From NCBI RefSeq assembly GCF_045223415.1, contig NZ_JBEQZJ010000047.1, positions 1 to 27,187 of the forward strand: DNA of 27,187 bases. Reading direction: 5' to 3'. A program made the position numbers and the translations under genes. The notes beneath the pieces are model-generated. The model had not been told where the DNA came from and made no database searches. It saw only the letters and a program-made list of their open reading frames with translations. Below, piece by piece: positions 14,537 through 21,400 of the stretch (position 1 is the first letter of the stretch; the number at the start of each line of letters is the position of its first letter). The DNA comes from Hoskinsella mucinilytica (lineage in GTDB: Bacteria > Bacillota_I > Bacilli_A > Erysipelotrichales > Erysipelotrichaceae).

Positions 14537-15250
14537 ATGAATGCTGTTATCCTGGCTGCAGGAGTGGGGCATCGTATGATCAATTTAACAAGGCAGTTAA
14601 ATAAGACGCTGCTTCCAATTGGAGGTATGCCAATCATTGAACGTACCATCATTTATCTGAAACAAGCTGGTATCAATGATATTACGATCATTACGGGACA
14701 TAAGCATGAGATGTTTTTGCCATTGGAGAAAAACTATCATGTGCGTTTGATTCATAATAAGAAATATTCAGTTTACAATAGCATTTACTCAATGAAGTTG
14801 GCACTTGATTGTTTAGAAGATACGTTTGTCATACATGGAGATGTGATCTTATTTAAAAATCTTTTTATCAAGAAACCTGAAAAAACAACACTATATACCA
14901 TTTTCAAAAATCCTAAAGGTGTACCGACCATTGAGGTTAAGACGGATCAATATCGATTGATGAATGGTTTTTCTTTAAGTAAAGCAAATGAGATGATTAC
15001 CACTCATTTAGGTGTCACCTACTTTACCAAGCAGGATTCTGAATTGATTAAGAAGCATTATGCCAGTGAAATACAGGAGAAGAAGCTCAGAGAATATAAG
15101 GGTGAATTGGATATGGAACTATTTACGTTGTTTCAAGGAAAACCATTGGATATCTGTCATATAGATAATCGATATGCAATGGATATCAATCTAGTAGAGG
15201 ATTATTATCAAGCGTGTATCAAATATGAAACATATTGGAAAAATCAATAG
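14537..15250 (+). CDS. sugar/choline-phosphate nucleotidyltransferase (LicC-like)
   Basis: A 237-residue NTP transferase. The nucleotide-binding signature runs from AVILAAGVGHRM (3-14) to KTLLPIGGMPIIERT (23-37), and a metal-binding Asp is probably Asp102 in VIHGDVIL. The middle (HNKKYSVYNSIYSM, about 73-86) closely follows the pattern of LicC-type choline-phosphate cytidylyltransferases, which make CDP-choline for decorating surface polymers. A sugar-1-phosphate substrate is the alternative. The start at 14537 is set by GGGAGGT seven bases upstream; an earlier GTG at 14516 has no such site. It sits after galE but has its own promoter. No choline kinase or transferase gene is next to it, so the pathway cannot be confirmed here. 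Confidence 0.85.
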   Translation: MNAVILAAGVGHRMINLTRQLNKTLLPIGGMPIIERTIIYLKQAGINDITIITGHKHEMFLPLEKNYHVRLIHNKKYSVYNSIYSMKLALDCLEDTFVIHGDVILFKNLFIKKPEKTTLYTIFKNPKGVPTIEVKTDQYRLMNGFSLSKANEMITTHLGVTYFTKQDSELIKKHYASEIQEKKLREYKGELDMELFTLFQGKPLDICHIDNRYAMDINLVEDYYQACIKYETYWKNQ

Positions 15251-15301
15251 TGGATAAATGGGATAAAACAGGGAAAAAGACAGAAAAAAAGAAAAAAGAA
15301 G

Positions 15302-15330
15302 TTGCAATTTGAAAATATGTGTATTATATT
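15302..15330 (+). promoter_or_regulatory. sigma-A promoter of rplK-rplA
   Basis: TTGCAA (15302-15307) and TATATT (15325-15330) with a 17-base spacer. Start near 15337 gives a leader of about 95 bases. Confidence 0.8.
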
Positions 15331-15361
15331 ATATAGGTGCTGCTTTGAGTGGTGCTTTCAC

Positions 15362-15402
15362 ATGCGTGGGAGAAGGTGCAACCCCTTCATCAACCACTGC
15401 AT
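15362..15402 (+). promoter_or_regulatory. L1-binding operator mimic in the rplK leader
   Basis: The leader folds as ATGC-GTGG (15362-15369) with CCAC-T-GCAT (15394-15402), an asymmetric internal loop (GA against ATCAA), then GAAGG (15372-15376) with CCTTC (15384-15388). GTGGGAG on the 5' side and an A-rich loop followed by CCAC on the 3' side match the L1 site of 23S rRNA, so excess L1 can bind this mRNA and repress the operon. Identification is by motif and fold. Confidence 0.7.
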
Positions 15403-15431
15403 AAGACAACAATATATAGGAGGTGTGTCTT

Positions 15432-15851
15432 GTGAGTAAAAAAGTTGCAAAAATTTGTAAACTACAGTTCCCAGCAGGAGGAGCTAGACCAGGACCAGCG
15501 CTTGCATCTGCAGGTATTAACATGCCACAGTTTTGTACAGCGTTTAACGATGCTACAAAAGATCGTAGTGGAGATATGGTTCCAGTTATTATCACTGCAT
15601 ACGAAGACAAGAGCTTTGATTTCGTATTAAAAACAACACCAGCATCCATTATGATCAAAAAAGCTGCTGGTATCAAAAAGGCATCAGGAGATCAGAAAGT
15701 TTCAGCTGGAAAGATCACTGTTGACCAATTACGTGAAATTGCAGAATACAAAATGCCTGACTTGAACGCTAATGACGTTGAAGCTGCTATGCGCATCGTT
15801 GCTGGTACAGCTAAAAACATGGGTGTTGAAGTTGAAGGCTTCGAAGGTTAA
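15432..15851 (+). CDS. rplK: 50S ribosomal protein L11
   Basis: A 139-residue ribosomal protein of the GTPase-associated centre, binding 23S rRNA helices 43-44 and needed for factor-dependent GTP hydrolysis and stringent-response signalling. It starts with GTG at 15432 after AGGAGGTG. The C-terminal RNA-binding domain (TTPASIMIKKAAGI onward) is ordinary. The N-terminal proline loop is shorter by four residues than in E. coli or Bacillus: GARPGPALASAG replaces the usual form containing SPPVGPALGQ. It is first in the rplK-rplA operon, with an L1-operator-like leader. The common secE-nusG pair is not upstream. Confidence 0.97.
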   Translation: MSKKVAKICKLQFPAGGARPGPALASAGINMPQFCTAFNDATKDRSGDMVPVIITAYEDKSFDFVLKTTPASIMIKKAAGIKKASGDQKVSAGKITVDQLREIAEYKMPDLNANDVEAAMRIVAGTAKNMGVEVEGFEG

Positions 15852-15873
15852 GAAAGGCGAGAGGTAAATAAAT

Positions 15874-16563
15874 ATGGCAAAAGTAGGAAAAAAATATGCT
15901 GAAGCTGCTAAGAAAGTTGATCGCTCAAAATCTTATCCTGTAGCAGAAGCTGTAGCATTAGCAAAAGAAACAAACACAGTTAAATTCGACGCATCTGTTG
16001 AAGTTAGCTTCAAATTAAATGTAGACCCACGTCATGCTGATCAGCAGATTCGTGGTGCAATGGTACTTCCACATGGTACTGGTAAAACTCAGAAAGTGTG
16101 TGTGATTGCTCAAGGACCTAAGGAACAAGAAGCAATCGACGCAGGAGCTGATTTTGTCGGTGGTAAAGAGTTGCTAGACAAAATGCAACAAGGATGGTTC
16201 GATTTCGATGTCATCGTAGCTACTCCTAACATGATGGGTGAATTAGGTAAGTTGGGTCGTGTATTAGGACCTAAAGGCTTAATGCCAAACCCTAAGACAG
16301 GAACAGTAACTATGGATGTTACAAAAGCTGTTGAAGATATCAAAAAAGGTAAAGTTGAATATCGTGTAGATAAAGAAGGTAATATCAACCTAATGATCGG
16401 AAAAGTTAGCTTTGATGATGAAAAATTGGTGGATAACTTCAACGCAATCTACAAGACAATTCTTAAAGCTAGACCAGCTGCAGTAAAAGGTACTTATATC
16501 AAGAACCTTGTATTGACAACAACAATGGGTCCTGGTATCCATGTAGCTGTTGAAAAATACTAA
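15874..16563 (+). CDS. rplA: 50S ribosomal protein L1
   Basis: A 229-residue protein of the L1 stalk, which moves deacylated tRNA out of the E site, and the usual translational repressor of its own operon. Typical segments are present: a KKYAEAAKKVD start, FDASVEVSFKLNVDPRHADQ, LGKLGRVLGPKGLMPNPKTGTV in the central domain, and the C-terminal TTTMGPGIHV. Length is normal. It follows rplK by 22 bases. The stop lies right next to the promoter of the rplJ leader. Confidence 0.98.
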   Translation: MAKVGKKYAEAAKKVDRSKSYPVAEAVALAKETNTVKFDASVEVSFKLNVDPRHADQQIRGAMVLPHGTGKTQKVCVIAQGPKEQEAIDAGADFVGGKELLDKMQQGWFDFDVIVATPNMMGELGKLGRVLGPKGLMPNPKTGTVTMDVTKAVEDIKKGKVEYRVDKEGNINLMIGKVSFDDEKLVDNFNAIYKTILKARPAAVKGTYIKNLVLTTTMGPGIHVAVEKY

Positions 16564-16592
16564 TTGACTTTTTTGTAGAAGTTGTATAAAAT
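16564..16592 (+). promoter_or_regulatory. sigma-A promoter of rplJ-rplL
   Basis: TTGACT (16564-16569) and TAAAAT (16587-16592) with a 17-base spacer, immediately after the rplA stop codon. Transcription would begin near 16599. Confidence 0.75.
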
Positions 16593-16603
16593 AGCTATGT
16601 TAT

Positions 16604-16731
16604 CAATATACCATAGACAGTAACGGTCGAAAGACTTAATCATGTTACCGAGGTAGAAAGTTTAAGATACATTTCTTTCACCCGTACGTCTATACATGCG
16701 GGTGATTTTTATAAGCTCTTAAGGTATATTG
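16604..16731 (+). ncRNA. L10 (rplJ) leader with attenuator
   Basis: The 160-base leader has the ribosomal protein L10 leader pattern: AGACAGTAAC, AAAGACTTAA and GTTACCGAGGT around 16615-16653, which would be bound by the L10-L12 complex. It is followed by a terminator hairpin at 16678-16710. CAATATACC (16604-16612) is also perfectly complementary to GGTATATTG (16723-16731), so the whole element can close as one domain. Confidence 0.8.
16678..16710 (+). terminator. attenuator in the rplJ leader
   Basis: TCACCCGTACGT (16678-16689) pairs with ACATGCGGGTGA (16694-16705) with one G-U and one mismatch, followed by five T residues. It lies about 50 bases upstream of the rplJ start, so it should act as a regulated terminator. 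Confidence 0.8.
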
Positions 16732-16761
16732 TTACATATAAATTTAGGAGGTGTAAAGTTA

Positions 16762-17304
16762 ATGAACCAGGCGATTATCGATGCTAAAAAGACAGTTGTT
16801 TCTGAAATCGCTCAGAAAATGAAAGAGTCTGATTCTACTGTTGTTGTAGAATACCGTGGACTAACTGTTGCTGAAATGACTCAGCTACGTAGAGATTTGC
16901 GTGCTGAGGGTGTAGATTTTAAAATTTACAAGAACTCTTTGGCACAGCGTGCTGCTGAAGAAGCCGGTGCAACTGATTTGGCAAAAGATCTTGTTGGACC
17001 AAACGCAATCGCATTTGGAGCAGATGCAGTTGCTCCTGCGCGTGTACTTGCAAAATTCGCTAAGAAACACGATAAACTTGTGTTAAAGAGCGGTATTGTA
17101 GAAGGTAAGGTTGTTGGTGTAGATACCATCAAAGAACTTGCTTCTTTACCTAACCGTGAAGGTATGTTATCAATGCTGTTAAGCTGCTTACAGTCACCAG
17201 TACGTGGATTTGCATGTGCGGTTAAAGCTGTTGCTGACAGTAAAGGTGAAAACGGCGAAGCTGCTACTACTGCAGAAGCTACAAGCGAAGAGGCTGCTGC
17301 TTAA
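16762..17304 (+). CDS. rplJ: 50S ribosomal protein L10
   Basis: A 180-residue stalk base protein. The N-terminal domain (about 1-130; VVVEYRGLTVAEMTQLR, KIYKNSLAQRA, GPNAIAFG) binds 23S rRNA with L11, and the C-terminal helix carries the L12 dimers. The start at 16762 is set by AGGAGGTG nine bases upstream; an earlier start at 16729 would lie within the leader. The C-terminal tail is rich in Ala and Glu. It is first in the rplJ-rplL unit and is the expected autoregulator through the leader. Confidence 0.97.
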   Translation: MNQAIIDAKKTVVSEIAQKMKESDSTVVVEYRGLTVAEMTQLRRDLRAEGVDFKIYKNSLAQRAAEEAGATDLAKDLVGPNAIAFGADAVAPARVLAKFAKKHDKLVLKSGIVEGKVVGVDTIKELASLPNREGMLSMLLSCLQSPVRGFACAVKAVADSKGENGEAATTAEATSEEAAA

Positions 17305-17345
17305 TTGACAGTAGCAAAATAAAATAAACTTAGGAGGACATGAAA

Positions 17346-17717
17346 ATGGCAAAATTAAACCAGGAAGACATTTTAGCTTATTTAGAAGAAGCTACAATCT
17401 TAGAACTGAATGAATTAGTAAAAGCAATCGAAGAAAAATTTGGCGTAACTGCTGCTGCACCAGTTGCTGTAGCTGCTGCACCTGCAGAAGCAGAAGCTTC
17501 TGGACCAAGCGAAGTAACTGTTACATTAACTGATGTTGGTGGAACTAAAGTTGCTGTAATCAAGGCTGTACGTGAAATCACTGGATTAGGTCTTGTAGAT
17601 GCTAAGGGTATCGTTGACAAATGCCCAAGCGTAATCAAAGAAAACATCAAACCAGAAGAAGCAGAAGAAATCAAGAAGAAATTGATGGATGCTGGTGCTT
17701 CTGTTGAAGTTAAATAA
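17346..17717 (+). CDS. rplL: 50S ribosomal protein L7/L12
   Basis: A 123-residue acidic stalk protein that recruits translation factors. The N-terminal dimerisation domain (about 1-33), the Ala-rich flexible hinge (AAPVAVAAAPAEAEA, about 36-52) and the globular C-terminal domain (VTLTDVGGTKVAVIKAVREI onward) are all present at normal length. ATG at 17346 is preferred to ATG at 17340 because AGGAGG (17332-17337) is then eight bases upstream. It is followed by a strong hairpin, which separates this highly expressed gene from the next ones. Confidence 0.98.
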   Translation: MAKLNQEDILAYLEEATILELNELVKAIEEKFGVTAAAPVAVAAAPAEAEASGPSEVTVTLTDVGGTKVAVIKAVREITGLGLVDAKGIVDKCPSVIKENIKPEEAEEIKKKLMDAGASVEVK

Positions 17718-17740
17718 TTAACTTTACAACTCTAAATTTA

Positions 17741-17765
17741 ACAAAAAGCCTTCGGGCTTTTTGTC
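17741..17765 (+). terminator. terminator after rplL
   Basis: ACAAAAAGCC (17741-17750) and GGCTTTTTGT (17755-17764) form a perfect 10-base stem closed by a TTCG tetraloop, with the T run in the 3' arm. Some read-through would be needed to express the downstream methyltransferase unless it has its own promoter. Confidence 0.88.
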
Positions 17766-17786
17766 ACCTAAAAAGGCGGGATAACG

Positions 17787-18386
17787 ATGGATCATTATTT
17801 TACAGATAATCGTCATTTAGCAGAAAACCGGAAGGAAATATCTTTCCGGTTTTGGTGTTTTACCTATACCTTTATTACAGATAACGGTGTGTTTAGTAAA
17901 GATAGTGTCGATTTCGGTACACGAGTTTTGCTTGATACACTTTGTAAAAAAGGTGAATTGGGCGAACATATCCTTGATGTTGGCTGCGGCTATGGGGTTA
18001 TTGGCATCACTTTGAAGAAAATCTATCCTAAGGCACAAATGGAAATGGTAGATGTCAATCCCAGAGCTGTGTTACTGGCAAAAGAAAATGCTGACAAAAA
18101 TAATATAGAAGCCAATATTCATGAATCTGACGTATATGAAAGCGTAGAAGGGAATACTTTTACTGATATCATTACCAATCCACCCATTCGTGCAGGAAAA
18201 AAAGTGATTTATAAAATTTTTGAAGAAGCTTATGATCATCTTGCTACAAATGGTAATTTATGGGTCGTGATACGAAAGCAACAAGGAGCTGCAAGTGCAG
18301 TTACAAAGATCAAAGAGATCTTCGGAAATTGTGAAATCATTAACAAAGAAAAAGGTTATTTTATTTTAAATGCGAAAAAGCATTGA
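17787..18386 (+). CDS. class I SAM-dependent methyltransferase (RsmC/YbxB-like)
   Basis: A 199-residue methyltransferase of the family usually found between rplL and rpoB in Firmicutes (YbxB in Bacillus), related to the 16S rRNA guanine methyltransferase RsmC. Motif I LDVGCGYG is at 63-70 and the catalytic NPPI motif at 131-134, typical of enzymes that methylate an amino group on a nucleobase. An N-terminal segment containing GVFSKDSVDFGTR is characteristic of the family. The actual target is not known here. Its ribosome site is weak, and a 13-base hairpin with a T run lies inside its first codons (17824-17853). Its stop codon overlaps the -35 element of the rpoB promoter. Confidence 0.9.
   Translation: MDHYFTDNRHLAENRKEISFRFWCFTYTFITDNGVFSKDSVDFGTRVLLDTLCKKGELGEHILDVGCGYGVIGITLKKIYPKAQMEMVDVNPRAVLLAKENADKNNIEANIHESDVYESVEGNTFTDIITNPPIRAGKKVIYKIFEEAYDHLATNGNLWVVIRKQQGAASAVTKIKEIFGNCEIINKEKGYFILNAKKH
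17824..17853 (+). repeat. intragenic terminator-like hairpin in the methyltransferase gene
   Basis: AAAACCGGAAGGA and TCTTTCCGGTTTT form a 13-pair stem (one G-U) around AATA. It ends in four T residues and lies about 60 bases downstream of the rplL terminator, within codons 13-23. It resembles an intrinsic terminator but is inside a coding region. Confidence 0.6.
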
Positions 18387-18411
18387 CAATTTGACGTTTG
18401 ATTGCTATTAT
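18383..18411 (+). promoter_or_regulatory. sigma-A promoter of rpoB-rpoC
   Basis: TTGACA (18383-18388) and TATTAT (18406-18411) with a 17-base spacer, overlapping the previous stop codon. The leader is about 77 bases long. Confidence 0.85.
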
Positions 18412-18494
18412 AATAAATTGCATAATACTAAAATAATAAAATGGGATTTTGTGCCTTATTTTGGTAGAGAAAACTTGTAGAAAGGATGGCGTAC

Positions 18495-21400
18495 ATGGAC
18501 AAAAAACAGCCTTATCGTATTGTCGCTTCCGGTAAAAAGGCAGAGCGTCGCGATTACTCGAAAGTGAGTGGACATTTGGAGCTTCCTAATCTGGTTGAAA
18601 TTCAGACAGACTCTTTTGAGTGGTTCAAGAACGAAGGAATCGAAGAAGTATTTAACGAAATCTATCCGATTCAAAACTATGGAGGAAACATCAAGCTGAA
18701 GTTTACAGGATATGAATTCTGTGAACCTAAATATGATGCAGAAGAGTCAATGTATCGTGAATGTAACTTCGCGGCACCGCTGAAAGCACGTATGGAGCTT
18801 GAAATAACAGATAACACTACAGGAGAGGTTATCAATAAATGGGAGGATGTCTTCTTAGGTGACTTCCCTTTAATGACAGAAACCGGTACTTTTATTATCA
18901 ACGGTGCTGAGCGTGTCATCGTATCACAGATCGTAAGATCACCTGGTGCGTACTTTTCTACCGGTTATGATGAAAAGACGGGAAAAGAATCTTTCTCTTG
19001 TGAGTTAATTCCAAGTCGTGGAACATGGCTGGAATTTATGACAGAATTGAAAAAAGCGTCTACAGGACGTGTTTTAAACATGAGCATTGACCGTAAACGT
19101 AAAATGCTGTCAACGATCCTTTTCAAAGCAATTGGTATGTCAGTTGATTTGGACCGCAGTGAAGATCCACATGATACTGCACAAATTAAAACATTCCTAC
19201 ATGCTATGGGAAGAGATGTCATCGAGGATATTCCTCAAGATGATGAAAATCGTGAATTTATGGATCTATACCTTACATTGTATGCAGCTTTCTTCGGAAA
19301 ATACGAAGAAGTGGAAAACACTTTGCTTGCGGACAAGGTAAAAACAAGACAGGAGGCATTGCTTTCTATATATGAAAATCAGCGTTCAGATGAAATCCCT
19401 ACATTAGATGGATCTGTTACGTTGATGAATGCGAAGTTCTTCGACCCACGCCGTTATGATTTGACAAAGGCGGGACGATATAAATTACGCAAAAAATTAA
19501 ATGCGATCAACCGTGTTGATGGACACCGTCTTGCACAAGATATTTTAGCAAGCGATGGTAGTGTTTATATGCCTAGTGGCACTATGATTCACCGTGATGA
19601 AAGAAATGATCTACGTGGAGAATTAGAAAAGGGTATGCATGTATCTGCGTTCCCATTCAATCCTTTGTTCAATCATCCTGATAAAGTAACGGTTTCTACA
19701 TCAAACAACTTGGGGCTTGTTGGACGTATCTTGGCAAACGATGTTGAGTTAGAAGATGAAACATTGTTTGAAGGTAGCGTTTTAACGGCTCAGGATGTAG
19801 CGAAGATCGTGTCTGCTATGGACAAAGTATCTGTGCATGGCGGCATTATCGCTAAAGAAGTAGTGCTTACAAAAGAAAATGTAAATGCTGTATTGAACTA
19901 TGGACAACGTTTATATGCATTGGGTCGTTTAAGCGATGCCAATGGAAATGACTTATTAAATGAAGAAGATGATTTGTTTGTAGAAGGCTATACACCAAGA
20001 CAGAGAACCGATGCTTTAAGTGCCACTGCACTTGAGGATATCCGTAATCGAGTACACAATGGTGCTGTTATCAGCGCTTGGTTAGTTGGTGCGGCTGTAC
20101 AGGAAATCAAAGTCTTTGATGAAAATAATGAAGTAGTAAAAATCATGGGTAATGACCCATATGCGAATAAGCACACCATTACTATTTCCGATATGTATGC
20201 TCTTTATTCTTATAACTTGAATGTTATGGAGGATGTTGGAGAGACTGACGATATCGATATGTTGGGTAACCGTCGTATCCGTTCTGTTGGTGAATTGATT
20301 CAGAATCAATTCCGTATTGGGTTGAGTCGTATGGAGCGTGTTGTAAAAGAACGTATGTCAATTGCAGATATCGCTACATTGACACCGAAGAAATTAACTA
20401 ATATTCGACCATTAACCGCAGCAATCAAAGAATTCTTCTCAAGTTCTCAGTTGTCACAGTTCATGGATCAGCAGAATCCTTTGGCTGAGCTTACCAATAA
20501 ACGTCGTATCTCTGCGTTAGGACCTGGTGGTTTGACAAGAGATCGTGCTGGTTTTGAGGTTCGTGACGTTCATAGTTCTCACTATGGTCGTATTTGTCCG
20601 ATCGAGACACCAGAAGGACCTAATATCGGTTTGATCAATAACTTGACTTCTTATGGAAAAATCAACGAGTATGGATTTATTCAAACACCATATCGTATTG
20701 TGAATCCAGATGGAACCGTACGTGATGAAGCGATTTATCTGTCTGCAGATGAGGAAGCTGATTATGTCATTGCTCAGGCCAATGAGGTCATTGATGGTAG
20801 ATTGGTCAATGAACGTGTCGTAGCACGTAAAGCAGGAGATACCATCATTGCTGCACGTGAAGAAGTAGAATTGGCCGACGTTTCGCCAAAACAGATCGTT
20901 TCAGTAGCGACAGCCTGTGTACCATTCCTAGAAAATGACGATGCTTCTCGTGCCTTGATGGGTGCAAACATGCAACGTCAGGCAGTACCATTATTGAAAC
21001 CTCATTCCCCATATGTAGGAACTGGTATTGAATATAAAATTGCAAAGGATTCCGGTGTCGGTATTGTTGCAAAAGAAGATGGCGTCATTGAATATGTAGA
21101 TGCTCAACGTATCGTTGTTGCAAAAGATGACGGAGATCGTCATGAATATCGTCTACGTAAATTCCAGCGTTCTAATAACGGAACGAATATCAATCAAAGT
21201 CCAATCATCAAAAAAGGTGAACGTATTGAAAAAGGTGATATTTTGGCTGATGGTCCTTCTATGGAAAATGGAGAACTTGCATTGGGTCAAAACGTAACCA
21301 TTGCTTATATGACCTGGTATGGTTATAACTACGAGGATGCTATCATCATGAGTGAGCGTCTAGTACGTGATGACGTGTATACATCCATCCATATCGAGGA

